A stretch of DNA of 64,000 bases from Clostridia bacterium (GCA_017508485.1 JAFVYV010000005.1:62001-126000), one strand, 5' to 3'; shown: positions 39,775 to 52,160, counted from the stretch's first letter. Numbers and translations: made by a program. Notes: generated by a model from the sequence alone, not told the origin.

Positions 39775-41151
39775 ATGAAAAAGATTCCAACAAAAAATTA
39801 TTTAAGTGAAGAAGAACTTCCTAAATGTTGGTATAATATGAAGGCTGTTATGAAAGAACAGCACGAACCTTTTTTAAATCCTAAAACGCTTGAACCTGCA
39901 ACTGAAGAAGAGTTAAGCAAGGTTTTTTGTAGCGAATTAGTGAAGCAAGAATTAAACGAAACGGACGAATATATTCCAATTCCTGAAGAAATTCAAGATT
40001 TTTACAAAATGTTCCGTCCATCTCCACTAATTAGAGCATACTGTTTAGAAAAGGAATTAGACACACCTGCTGAAATTTATTATAAATTTGAAGGTAATAA
40101 CACTTCAGGCTCACATAAACTTAACTCTGCCGCAGCGCAAGTTTATTATGCTAAGAAGGAAGGTTTAACTTCATTAACTACTGAAACGGGTGCAGGTCAA
40201 TGGGGTACTGCCCTTGCAATGGCATCAGTTTATTACGGCATTGACTTAACCGTATTTATGGTTAAATGTAGTGCAGAACAAAAACCACACAGAAAGGCAG
40301 TTATGCAAACTTACGGTGCAAACGTAGTTCCATCTCCATCTGAAACGACTGAAGTTGGTAGAAAGATTTTAGAAGAATTCCCAGGAACGGGTGGTTCACT
40401 TGGTTGCGCTATTAGTGAAGCGATTGAAAAATCACAAAAAACGCCTAACTGTAAATACGTTTTAGGTAGCGTATTAGACCACGTTTCACTTCATCAATCA
40501 GTAATCGGTTTAGAAGCAAAAACGGTTTTAGATAAGTACGGTGTAACGCCTGACGTTATTATCGGTTGTGCAGGTGGCGGTTCAAACTTAGCAGGTTTAA
40601 TTGCTCCGTTTGTAAAAGATAAGGTTAACGGAACAAAAAATTACAGATTAGTTGCCGTTGAACCAGCATCTTGCCCAAGTTTAACTAAAGGTCAATATAA
40701 GTACGACTACGGCGATACTGGTAGAACGACACCACTTATGAGAATGTATAGTTTAGGTTCAGGTTTTATGCCTGCAGCAACACACGCAGGTGGACTAAGA
40801 TTCCACGGAATGAGTCCAGTTCTTTCAAAACTTTACCACGACGGTTATATTGAAGCCGTAGCAGTTCAACAAACGGAAGTATTTGATGCTGCAGTAAGAT
40901 TTGCAAGATGCGAAGGTATTTTACCTGCTCCAGAATCTTCACACGCAATTAAAGTTGCTATTGACGAAGCGTTAAAAGCAAAAGAAAGCGGGGAAAAGAA
41001 GGTAATTTTATTCAACCTTTCAGGAACTGGCTATTTTGATATGATGTCATATACAAAATTCTTAGAAAACAAGATGGTTGACTACGTTCCAACTGAAGAA
41101 GATTTACAAAAAGGCTTTAATTCTTTTTTAGATATTCCACAAAACAAGTAA
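39775..41151 (+). CDS. trpB: Tryptophan synthase beta chain, TrpB2 type
   Basis: Condenses indole with serine to make tryptophan. At 458 residues it is the longer TrpB2 form (COG1350-like), not the ~400-residue TrpB1. The PLP Lys is in GSHKLNSA (about residue 116), GAGQWG and the phosphate-binding GCAGGGSNLAG are present. TrpB2 proteins lack tight TrpA contact and often use free indole. No trpA or other trp gene is near, and acpP follows with its own promoter. The Trp T-box in front means expression when tRNA-Trp is uncharged. ACGAGGT precedes the ATG. Confidence 0.95.
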   Translation: MKKIPTKNYLSEEELPKCWYNMKAVMKEQHEPFLNPKTLEPATEEELSKVFCSELVKQELNETDEYIPIPEEIQDFYKMFRPSPLIRAYCLEKELDTPAEIYYKFEGNNTSGSHKLNSAAAQVYYAKKEGLTSLTTETGAGQWGTALAMASVYYGIDLTVFMVKCSAEQKPHRKAVMQTYGANVVPSPSETTEVGRKILEEFPGTGGSLGCAISEAIEKSQKTPNCKYVLGSVLDHVSLHQSVIGLEAKTVLDKYGVTPDVIIGCAGGGSNLAGLIAPFVKDKVNGTKNYRLVAVEPASCPSLTKGQYKYDYGDTGRTTPLMRMYSLGSGFMPAATHAGGLRFHGMSPVLSKLYHDGYIEAVAVQQTEVFDAAVRFARCEGILPAPESSHAIKVAIDEALKAKESGEKKVILFNLSGTGYFDMMSYTKFLENKMVDYVPTEEDLQKGFNSFLDIPQNK

Positions 41152-41184
41152 TTAAACGGCTTTAAGTGAAATATAATATACTGC

Positions 41185-41213
41185 TTGACAAATAAAAGGC
41201 AATATATTATAAT
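41185..41213 (+). promoter_or_regulatory. Consensus promoter of acpP
   Basis: Perfect TTGACA, 17 bases, perfect TATAAT, with ATGGAGGG as ribosome site shortly after. Confidence 0.88.
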
Positions 41214-41239
41214 TTCAGTATTATATGGAGGGAAAATAT

Positions 41240-41464
41240 ATGGCTACTATTGATAAGATTAAGGAAATTATTGCAAAACAATTAAACGTTTCAGTTGATA
41301 CAATTACTGAAGAAAAGGAAATAGTAAAAGATTTAGGTGCAGACTCATTAGACGTAGTTGAAATGCTTATGACTATTGAAGAAGAACTTTCAATTACTAT
41401 TGCTGATGAAGATGCAGTAAACATCAAAACTGTTGGCGATATTGAAAAATTACTTAACGACTAA
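41240..41464 (+). CDS. acpP: Acyl carrier protein
   Basis: A 74-residue acidic carrier with phosphopantetheine attached to the Ser of GADSLDVVEM (about residue 36). It carries acyl chains in fatty-acid synthesis. I start at the ATG after ATGGAGGG; the frame contains an upstream ATG inside the ribosome site that would add five residues. It has its own consensus promoter and terminator and no fab genes beside it, so it is a monocistronic unit. A carrier for another pathway cannot be excluded but the sequence is typical AcpP. Confidence 0.93.
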   Translation: MATIDKIKEIIAKQLNVSVDTITEEKEIVKDLGADSLDVVEMLMTIEEELSITIADEDAVNIKTVGDIEKLLND

Positions 41465-41480
41465 TAAAAAAGGCTAATAA

Positions 41481-41508
41481 AAAAACCGTACTTTTTAGTA
41501 CGGTTTTT
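41481..41508. terminator. Bidirectional terminator between acpP and the pyridoxal kinase gene
   Basis: A 12-base stem (AAAAACCGTACT with AGTACGGTTTTT) with a 4-base loop, A/T runs both sides, between convergent genes. Confidence 0.92.
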
Positions 41509-41511
41509 TGT

Positions 41512-42324
41512 TTACAATTTTTTAATAAATTTTTGGTATAAAAGTCCAAAATTACCAGTTTGATTTTTAAAAATGGAGTAATCAACTGCTTTTTTAATAA
41601 ATTTAGTGGCAGTTTTTACTGCCTTTTTATAAGAAACTTTATTTAAGACCTTGCCAAAAATAATACTTGCAAAAAGGTCGCCACTACCAGAAAAATGCTG
41701 ACCGTTATTTTTAACGGAAAAAGCATAAATTTCCTTATCAAACAGTATATTTACTAGCCTATCTTTAACCTTAATGCCCGTTATAAAAATAACTGCGTTA
41801 GTCAACTTTCTTAAAGACTGTAAAAGTGGCTTTATTCCTATTTTTAGGTCGTTTATACTTAAAAAGTTGCAAAAATCTTGATATTTTTGGTTAGACAAAT
41901 AACACGCTTCCGTTAGATTTGGCGTTATAATGTCGGCGCTTTTAATCATTTTTTTATAAAGTTCAACTTGCGCTAAGGTAAAGCCTTTGTAAAGTTCTCC
42001 GTGGTCGCCAAAAACAGGGTCAATTAGTTTTAATCCACCAAAATTTTCCATAAAACTAGATACTGAATTTATGTTTTCTTCCGTTTTTAAGTATCCACAC
42101 AAAACCCCGTCAAAAACAGTTTTATCAGTAAACTTTTCTAAAACTTTTATTAAGCAATCGCCGTTATCTTTTGTATAAAAATCATCAAAGTCAGACTGAT
42201 GGCTTAATATAAAAGAAGGTACTGCGTGAGTTTGTAATTTTAAGTTTTGTAAAACTGCAAGGTTAACGTTAAGAGAGCAGTTTCCAAATGCAGATAAATC
42301 ATTTATTACTAGTGCGTTTTTCAT
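41512..42324 (-). CDS. Pyridoxal/pyridoxine kinase (PdxK/PdxY-like)
   Basis: A 270-residue ribokinase-fold kinase. The start VINDLSAFGNCSLNVNLAVLQ matches the pyridoxamine kinase family, TPNLTEACYL is the conserved mid segment and GQHFSGSGDLFAS (about 230) holds the anion hole and catalytic Asp. It phosphorylates vitamin B6 forms; some relatives act on hydroxymethylpyrimidine. It overlaps the ECF transporter gene by 26 bases, so both are in one transcript controlled by the upstream FMN riboswitch. The pairing with an uptake gene points to B6 salvage. Confidence 0.85.
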   Translation of the reverse strand: MKNALVINDLSAFGNCSLNVNLAVLQNLKLQTHAVPSFILSHQSDFDDFYTKDNGDCLIKVLEKFTDKTVFDGVLCGYLKTEENINSVSSFMENFGGLKLIDPVFGDHGELYKGFTLAQVELYKKMIKSADIITPNLTEACYLSNQKYQDFCNFLSINDLKIGIKPLLQSLRKLTNAVIFITGIKVKDRLVNILFDKEIYAFSVKNNGQHFSGSGDLFASIIFGKVLNKVSYKKAVKTATKFIKKAVDYSIFKNQTGNFGLLYQKFIKKL

Positions 42325-42859
42325 TTAATTTCTCCGTAAGGTTGTTGTTTGAAACGTCCTTAAATAAACCTATTTTAGCAAGTATAAGGGTTAATGCTAA
42401 ACCAAGTGCTAAGTTTATACTACCTTGTATAACGTCGTTTACAATGGAAGCAACGCCTTCATAAAAGGAATAAAGAATAGTATTAGTTAAAAAATAACCT
42501 GCAATCATTATTAAAGCGCCTATAAAAAAACTTATAAAAAGTGAAAGAATTGAGTTACATTTTTTTAACAGTTGTTTTAACAAAACACATACGATAAACC
42601 CTTCAAGCCCTTTAATAATAAAGGTAGGTAGGGCGTATATAAAGTATCCAAGTGAAAGGTCGGCAATTGCGCTACCAACACCTGCAACTACAAAAGCAAA
42701 AAACGGGTCAAAAAAGGAACTTGCAACAAAAATAAAAGTTTCACCTAAATTAGTATAGCCAATTCCGTTAGGAATACTTAAAAAGGCTGTTGCTAAGGCA
42801 ACTAAGGCGGTAAAAACGGCTATATAAGTAATTTTTTTAGTTGTAAAGTATTTTGACAT
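42299..42859 (-). CDS. ECF transporter substrate-binding (S) component, vitamin uptake
   Basis: A 186-residue integral membrane protein with about six helices. YTNLGETFIFVASSFFDPFFAFVVAG-type residues (about 35-60), followed by GSAIADLSLGY and KGLEGFIV, are typical of the ECF S proteins related to PdxU/HmpT. It binds a vitamin and works with a shared EcfAAT module not present here. The FMN riboswitch argues for riboflavin (RibU), the pyridoxal kinase partner argues for B6. I start at the ATG after the terminator's T-run; a GTG inside the terminator stem is in frame but implausible. No separate ribosome site exists; GGGG of the stem is the only candidate. Confidence 0.85.
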   Translation of the reverse strand: MSKYFTTKKITYIAVFTALVALATAFLSIPNGIGYTNLGETFIFVASSFFDPFFAFVVAGVGSAIADLSLGYFIYALPTFIIKGLEGFIVCVLLKQLLKKCNSILSLFISFFIGALIMIAGYFLTNTILYSFYEGVASIVNDVIQGSINLALGLALTLILAKIGLFKDVSNNNLTEKLNEKRTSNK

Positions 42860-42866
42860 AAAAAAC

Positions 42867-43054
42867 CCCAAAGTGTACACTTTGGGTTTAAAATAACTAA
42901 AAAATAGTCTTAATAAAAATATTAAAACTAAAAAACTTTCCCATTCAGACTATACTGGCGGTCACGGATTCACACCGTGTCGGCTGTTGGGGCTGTTGGA
43001 CTTGTTCTATAAAAGACATCACCACCGGTCGGGGATTACACCCTGCCCAAAGTT
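42867..43054 (-). promoter_or_regulatory. FMN riboswitch (RFN element) with terminator
   Basis: The aptamer occupies 42934-43054: closing helix AACTTT/AAAGTT, then GGGCAGGGTG, CCCGACCGG, and the 3' part TAGTCTGAATGGG, all classic FMN-aptamer blocks. The terminator is a 9-base stem (CCCAAAGTG with CACTTTGGG, plus-strand positions 42867-42886) with TTTTTT directly before the ATG. ACTTTGGG in the 5' strand of P1 (43046-43053) is a copy of the terminator's 3' arm and can pair with its 5' arm, so it is the natural antiterminator. FMN closes P1 and so allows termination. Confidence 0.93.
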
Positions 43055-43074
43055 ATACTATTTATTTTTCTTAA

Positions 43075-43103
43075 ATTATATTCCTATAAAAAATTGTTGT
43101 CAA
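43075..43103 (-). promoter_or_regulatory. Consensus promoter of the FMN-riboswitch transcript
   Basis: On the minus strand a perfect TTGACA, 17 bases, perfect TATAAT. It lies just after the stop codon of the upstream short-chain dehydrogenase gene. Confidence 0.88.
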
Positions 43104-43107
43104 GCAA

Positions 43108-43923
43108 TTATTTATATAGTCTATCAAAAAAAGTAAGTTTAGATTTTTTGAAGAAAAAACTTACAATTTTGTTAGAAGATTTAGGGAAGAAGAAGTAAAG
43201 CATTCTAAGTAAAAAAGCATCTTTACCAATAACAATGCGCTTTTTCTTTCTTTTTAACTTTCTAACCATTTTATTAACGGCTTTTTCTGGCTTTGTGGCA
43301 ATTAAGTCAAACATCTTATCGCTTTTTTTATCAATATTATGTTCGCTAAAAAGGTTTGTTTTAGAAAAACCAGGGTAAATACCTGCAACGTAAATTTTCT
43401 TTCTATATTCTTCTTGTATTGCTTCAGTAAAAAATCTAACTGCACCCTTTGATGCACAGTAAGCACTTGCGCCAACTACGGGAACAAGCCCTGCAAGGCT
43501 TGAAACGTTAACGATAGATGCATAAGAAGACTTTTCTAAAACGGGTAAAAGTGTTCTTATAGAATAAATATAACTGTTAAGATTTACGTTAAAAGTTTTT
43601 TCAATTTCTTCATCAGTTAGGTCGGTAAACTTACAAAAAGGTGGCATAACACCTGCATTGTTTATAAGAATATCAACCGTAATATTGTTTTCAACCAAAT
43701 AATCTTTAAAATTAGCCCAATTTTCTGATGCAGAAACGTCAAAAGGGTAAGGGTAAAAGTTTTCCCCAAGTTCATCTTTTAACGCGTTTAACTTATCAAT
43801 ACTTCTTGCAACACCAATAACTTTGCAGTCAAAATTTTTAACAAATTTAGTTGCTAAAAGTTTGCCAAAACCACTTGATGCGCCGGTTACTATAACCGTT
43901 TTTTTATTTAACCATTTACTCAT
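43108..43923 (-). CDS. Short-chain dehydrogenase/reductase (classical SDR)
   Basis: A 271-residue Rossmann-fold oxidoreductase. The cofactor site is VTGASSGFGKLLA (TGxxxGxG) near residue 12, NNAGV at about 90, and the catalytic Ser and YCASK (YxxxK) near 150-160. The C-terminal ~40 residues are very basic (KRKKKR) and hydrophobic, perhaps for membrane contact. The substrate is unknown. It has its own promoter (TTGCAA, 17 bases, TAATAT) and AGGAGG site, divergent from pcrA. There is no terminator after it, so transcripts may run into the FMN riboswitch. Confidence 0.9.
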   Translation of the reverse strand: MSKWLNKKTVIVTGASSGFGKLLATKFVKNFDCKVIGVARSIDKLNALKDELGENFYPYPFDVSASENWANFKDYLVENNITVDILINNAGVMPPFCKFTDLTDEEIEKTFNVNLNSYIYSIRTLLPVLEKSSYASIVNVSSLAGLVPVVGASAYCASKGAVRFFTEAIQEEYRKKIYVAGIYPGFSKTNLFSEHNIDKKSDKMFDLIATKPEKAVNKMVRKLKRKKKRIVIGKDAFLLRMLYFFFPKSSNKIVSFFFKKSKLTFFDRLYK

Positions 43924-43939
43924 AATAGCCTCCTAAAAA

Positions 43940-43968
43940 ATATTACCACAAAACTGAAAAAGTTGCAA
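43940..43968 (-). promoter_or_regulatory. Promoter of the short-chain dehydrogenase gene
   Basis: On the minus strand TTGCAA, 17 bases, TAATAT, followed by TTAGGAGG before the ATG. Confidence 0.7.
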
Positions 43969-43998
43969 TAGTTAAACGGTTTTATTTTATACTAATGC

Positions 43999-44027
43999 TT
44001 GAAAAGGGGTAAAAGGTGTGTTATAAT
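43999..44027 (+). promoter_or_regulatory. Promoter of pcrA
   Basis: TTGAAA, 17 bases, perfect TATAAT preceded by GTGTGT; leader of about 24 bases with TGGGGTAAAG. Confidence 0.8.
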
Positions 44028-44056
44028 TATAATGAATTAAAATGGGGTAAAGTTAG

Positions 44057-48250
<4,194 letters not shown>

Positions 48251-48273
48251 TATTGGGTGGAGAAAATAATCGT

Positions 48274-49146
48274 ATGAAAAGCATGACTGGTTATGGTAAA
48301 AGCGAATATAATAAAGAAGGTTTAGCCCTTTTAGTTGAAGTAAAAACCATAAATAATAGAAATTTAGATATCAACTTAAAAACACCACGTTCTTTCATTT
48401 GTTTTGAAGACATGATTAGAAAGTGTATTCAACAAAAAATTAACAGAGGCCGTGTTGATTTATTTATAACTTTTATTGACTCAAGGGAAACGGAAATTGA
48501 TTTTGCCCTTGATACAGGCGTTGTAAAAGCCTACTATAAAGTAGGGGAAGAAATTGCAAAAACCCTTAATATTCCTAACGATTTGACGGTTAGTAATTTA
48601 ATAAAAATGCAAGACGTTGTTAAACAAGACGCAATGTTTACCGACGTAACTGAATTTGAAGAAATCATTAAAGAAACGGTAGATAATGCCCTTGACAACT
48701 TAAACGAAATGAGAATAGTTGAAGGCGAAAAGTTGAAAGAAGATATGCTTTCTCGTTTAGAGACTATCAAAGAATTAGTTGCAAAAGTGGAAACTAGAGC
48801 GCCTTTAGTTGCAATTGATTATAAAGAAAAGTTAAAAGAAAGAATTACGGAAAGTCTAAAAGACGTAAAGTATGATGAAGTAAGACTACTTAACGAAGTT
48901 GCATATTTTACCGACAAAGCAAATATTGATGAAGAAATAACAAGACTAAAATCTCATATCCGTCAATTTATTGAAATTTCTTCTTTAGAACTTTCAGGCA
49001 AAAAACTTGACTTTTTACTTCAAGAATTTAATAGAGAAAGCAACACAATTTGTTCAAAAGCAAACGACATAGTTGTAACACAATGTGGCTTAGCCCTTAA
49101 AAATGAAATAGAAAAAATTAGGGAACAGGTGCAAAACGTAGAATAA
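48274..49146 (+). CDS. yicC: YicC/YloC-family endoribonuclease
   Basis: A 290-residue member of the YicC family, of which E. coli YicC and B. subtilis YloC are reported to cleave RNA. The N-terminal MKSMTGYGKSE and KTINNRNLDINLK are the family signature, and the conserved C-terminal DUF1732 part contains DEEITRLKSHIRQF and GKKLDFLLQEFNRE with the conserved acidic residues. I start at the ATG 9 bases after GGGTGGAG; an upstream TTG in frame gives no homology. It overlaps gmk by one base. In B. subtilis the order is yloC-remA-gmk; remA is missing here. Confidence 0.95.
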   Translation: MKSMTGYGKSEYNKEGLALLVEVKTINNRNLDINLKTPRSFICFEDMIRKCIQQKINRGRVDLFITFIDSRETEIDFALDTGVVKAYYKVGEEIAKTLNIPNDLTVSNLIKMQDVVKQDAMFTDVTEFEEIIKETVDNALDNLNEMRIVEGEKLKEDMLSRLETIKELVAKVETRAPLVAIDYKEKLKERITESLKDVKYDEVRLLNEVAYFTDKANIDEEITRLKSHIRQFIEISSLELSGKKLDFLLQEFNRESNTICSKANDIVVTQCGLALKNEIEKIREQVQNVE

Positions 49147-49688
49147 TGAACAAATTAGTTGTAATATCAGGTCCATCAGGGGTAGGAAAGGGTACTATAG
49201 CCAAAGCACTTATTGAAAGAAATAAGGATATGGCTTTAAGTATTTCTTGCACTACAAGAGCCCCTAGAATTGGCGAAAAAAACGGTAGAGAATACTTTTT
49301 TATACCTAAAGAAGAGTTTAAAGAAAAGATAGCAAACAACGGTTTTTTAGAATATTCTGAACATTTTGAAAACTATTACGGCACTCCTAAAGACTTTGTT
49401 TTAGAAAAATTAAAAGAAAAAACGGTAATTTTAGAAATTGACGTTAACGGTGGACTAAAAGTTAAAGAAAATATGCCAGAAGCCGTGCTTATAATGATTT
49501 TGCCACCTTCACTTGAAGAAGTAAGAAATAGGCTAATAAAAAGAAACACCGAATCGCTTGAAAAGATTGAAAAGCGTATGCAAAGAATAGAGTTTGAACT
49601 CGGTAAAAAAGAACAATATGATTATTCAGTAGTTAACGACAAATTACAAGTCGCTATTGAAGAAGTTGAAAATATTATTAAAAAGTAA
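49146..49688 (+). CDS. gmk: Guanylate kinase
   Basis: Converts GMP to GDP with ATP. The 180 residues include the P loop SGPSGVGKGT (about 8-17), the GMP-binding SISCTTRAPRIGEKNGREYFF-type region, EYSEHFENYYGT, and the lid with KRNTES. The start is the usual MNKLVVISGPSG and overlaps yicC by one base (TAATG). rpoZ follows after 14 bases, the conserved neighbour. Firm. Confidence 0.97.
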   Translation: MNKLVVISGPSGVGKGTIAKALIERNKDMALSISCTTRAPRIGEKNGREYFFIPKEEFKEKIANNGFLEYSEHFENYYGTPKDFVLEKLKEKTVILEIDVNGGLKVKENMPEAVLIMILPPSLEEVRNRLIKRNTESLEKIEKRMQRIEFELGKKEQYDYSVVNDKLQVAIEEVENIIKK

Positions 49689-49702
49689 AGGAGAAGTTAA
49701 AG

Positions 49703-49903
49703 ATGATACACGAACCACCTATTGATGAATTAGTAAAGAAAATGGGCTCAAAATACGCATTATGCGTTATAGCATCAAAAAGAGCAAGACAACTTGTAGA
49801 ACAATCACAAAGTGCAGTAGCAACTGAACCTTTAAAAGAAAAGCCACTTAGTTTGGCCGCTAAAGAAATACAAGAAGGTAAGCTTGGAATAAGCAACGAT
49901 TAG
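49703..49903 (+). CDS. rpoZ: RNA polymerase omega subunit
   Basis: A 66-residue omega subunit that helps RNA polymerase assembly. It carries YALCVIASKRARQLVE, the conserved omega helix, and the tail with PLSLAAKEIQEGKL. AAAGGAGA precedes the ATG. It follows gmk as in many bacteria and is followed by a hairpin; coaBC, which comes next in B. subtilis, is absent and priA starts 52 bases on. Confidence 0.92.
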   Translation: MIHEPPIDELVKKMGSKYALCVIASKRARQLVEQSQSAVATEPLKEKPLSLAAKEIQEGKLGISND

Positions 49904-49914
49904 TTTAGGTAAAG

Positions 49915-49941
49915 TGTTCAGCTTTTTTTGCTGAACATTTT
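49915..49941 (+). terminator. Hairpin terminator between rpoZ and priA
   Basis: An 8-base stem (TGTTCAGC with GCTGAACA) with a 7-T loop followed by TTTTAATTTT. It ends 14-19 bases before the priA ATG, leaving no obvious room for a separate priA promoter, so it is probably leaky. Confidence 0.7.
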
Positions 49942-49955
49942 AATTTTATTAAAAA

Positions 49956-52151
49956 ATGTACGCATCAGTAATAGTAGATATCGTCAACAGCGAAGTTGAT
50001 AAAATATTTGAATATTCAGTTAACGGGTTAAACGTTGAACTTGGCTCAAGAGTCAGCGTTCCTTTTGGCTATAAAAATATTGAAGGTATAGTTGTTGCGT
50101 TAAACGAAACGACTAATTTTCCTGTCGAAAAAATAAAACCTATTACTAGCGTATTAGATGAAGAACCTGTTTTGACAAAAGAAGGGGTAGGGTTAGCAAA
50201 GTATATACAAAAAAAATATTTTGTACCTTTAGCGCTTTCTTTAAGGTTATTTTTACCTACTGAACTTAGAAAAGGTCAAGTAAAAGCAAAGACTATAAAG
50301 TATGTTAAACTATCTTCAATTCCGTTTGAAGATATGGTTGCATTGGTAAAGCAAAATGCTAGTAGCCAAAAGGGAATTTTAGACCGATTATGTCAGACAG
50401 AACTCATCAAACAAAGCATTTTAACTGAAGAATTCGGCTCTTCTGCCTTAACAACCTTAATCAAAAAAGGCTTTGTTGAAGTTGTTGAAACAAAAGGTTA
50501 TAGAGAACCTTATAAAGAGTTAAACGACGTAAAAAAAGATATAACTTTAACGGAAACTCAACAAAAAGCAATTGACTCAGTTTTATCTACTGATAAGACA
50601 GTTTCATTACTTCACGGGGTAACCGGCTCAGGTAAAACGGAAGTTTATTTAGAACTTATAAATAGGGCTATTGCGCAAGGCAAAACGGCAATAATGTTAG
50701 TTCCTGAAATTTCTTTAACACCACAAATGCTACGCCAACTTCGTGCAAGATTTAAAGATATTGCTGCAATTTTACATAGTGGACTTTCTAAAGGTGAAAG
50801 GTTTGACGAGTGGTGGAGATTGAAAACTGGCAAAGCAAAAATTGCTATCGGTGCAAGAAGCGCAATATTTGCTCCACTTGAAAACGTTGGCGTAATTATT
50901 ATTGATGAAGAACACGACTCAAGTTATTCAAGTGAAAGTTCGCCAAGATATTCAACTATTGATTTAGCAAAGTTTAGGGCTAAAGAAAATAATGCAAAAA
51001 TAGTTATAGGTAGTGCAACTCCGTCAATTGAAAGTTATCTTTTAGCAAAAAACGGGGAATACAACCTAATTGAACTACCTGAAAGAATAAATAAACAACC
51101 ACTTCCTGAAGTTATAACGGTTGATATGCGTGGAGAAGTTAGAAGGGGTAATAACACACCTTTTTCTTACGCATTAAGGGAAGAAATTGCAAAAACTTTG
51201 GAAAAGCAAAACCAAGTTATAATTTTCCTAAACCAAAGAGGATACTCTAAAAACGTTATTTGTACGGAATGTGGAGAGCCAATTAAGTGTAAAGATTGTG
51301 ACGTTTCGCTTACCTATCATATGGAAAACGAATCACTTCTTTGTCATTATTGTGGCGCAAAATATAAAATGGTAAAAGCCTGTCCTAACTGTGGCAGTAA
51401 ATATATAAGATACGGTGGTTTTGGTACGCAAAGAATAGTTATGGAACTAAAAAATCTTTTTCCAAACGCAAGAATACTAAGAATGGATAGAGATAGTACG
51501 CAAAACAAGGAAGGCCACGTTAAAATTTTAGAAAGTTTTGCTAAAAAAGAAGCGGACATTTTAGTTGGAACGCAAATGATAGCAAAGGGGCACGACTTTC
51601 CTTCAGTTACTTTAGTTGGTATTTTAGACGCAGATATGAGCCTACACTTTTCCGACTTTAGAAGTAATGAAAGAACCTTTCAACTTATAACTCAAGTAGC
51701 AGGAAGAAGTGGCAGAGCAAAGGAAAAGGGCAAAGTAGTTTTACAAACCTATTCGCCAGACAACTTTGTGTTAAGAAAGGCACTATCATACGACTATAAA
51801 GACTTTTTTGAAAGGGAAATTTCTTTAAGAAAGGCAACGGGTTTTCCACCGTTTACCGATATAGTTAGAATTTTGATAAGCACGACTGAAGAAGAAAGGA
51901 CGGAAGCCGTTACAAAGGCAATTTTTACCGAACTAAAAGCCGTTTACGAAAGCAAAAAGGAAGAATTTAGGTTTTTTGGTTGTATGAAAGCCCCACTAAA
52001 AAAACTTCAAGGCAAGTTTAGGTATCAAATTTTAATGAGAATTAACAAAAATAATCAAGCATTGCTTGATGAAATATATGAAACAAGTTTAAAATATAAC
52101 GACAGACAAGTTGGCGTTTACGTTGAAGAAAACCCAACCAATTTAACTTAA
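49956..52151 (+). CDS. priA: Primosomal protein N' (replication restart helicase PriA)
   Basis: Recognises stalled forks and reloads the replicative helicase. The 731 residues contain an N-terminal 3'-DNA-binding domain (1-100), Walker A GVTGSGKTE (about 220), DEEHD, SATPS, and the double zinc module with eight cysteines in CTECGEPIKCKDCD, CHYCGA and CPNCGS (about 435-485). GTQMIAKGHDFP and VAGRSGRA are late helicase motifs. No Shine-Dalgarno site is visible before the ATG. It heads the priA-def-fmt-rsmB-rlmN-rsgA-rpe run. Confidence 0.97.
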   Translation: MYASVIVDIVNSEVDKIFEYSVNGLNVELGSRVSVPFGYKNIEGIVVALNETTNFPVEKIKPITSVLDEEPVLTKEGVGLAKYIQKKYFVPLALSLRLFLPTELRKGQVKAKTIKYVKLSSIPFEDMVALVKQNASSQKGILDRLCQTELIKQSILTEEFGSSALTTLIKKGFVEVVETKGYREPYKELNDVKKDITLTETQQKAIDSVLSTDKTVSLLHGVTGSGKTEVYLELINRAIAQGKTAIMLVPEISLTPQMLRQLRARFKDIAAILHSGLSKGERFDEWWRLKTGKAKIAIGARSAIFAPLENVGVIIIDEEHDSSYSSESSPRYSTIDLAKFRAKENNAKIVIGSATPSIESYLLAKNGEYNLIELPERINKQPLPEVITVDMRGEVRRGNNTPFSYALREEIAKTLEKQNQVIIFLNQRGYSKNVICTECGEPIKCKDCDVSLTYHMENESLLCHYCGAKYKMVKACPNCGSKYIRYGGFGTQRIVMELKNLFPNARILRMDRDSTQNKEGHVKILESFAKKEADILVGTQMIAKGHDFPSVTLVGILDADMSLHFSDFRSNERTFQLITQVAGRSGRAKEKGKVVLQTYSPDNFVLRKALSYDYKDFFEREISLRKATGFPPFTDIVRILISTTEEERTEAVTKAIFTELKAVYESKKEEFRFFGCMKAPLKKLQGKFRYQILMRINKNNQALLDEIYETSLKYNDRQVGVYVEENPTNLT

Positions 52152-52160
52152 GGTGAAATT

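Noticed and set aside
39696-39775. First impression that the Trp T-box has no terminator
   Set aside because: No partner for GTCCC exists downstream, but a strong alternative stem 39705-39719/39727-39741 followed by TTTATTTTT was found.
42860-42880. GTG start giving seven more residues for the ECF S component
   Set aside because: The codon lies in the terminator loop/stem with no ribosome site, and the extra residues are encoded by the T-run.
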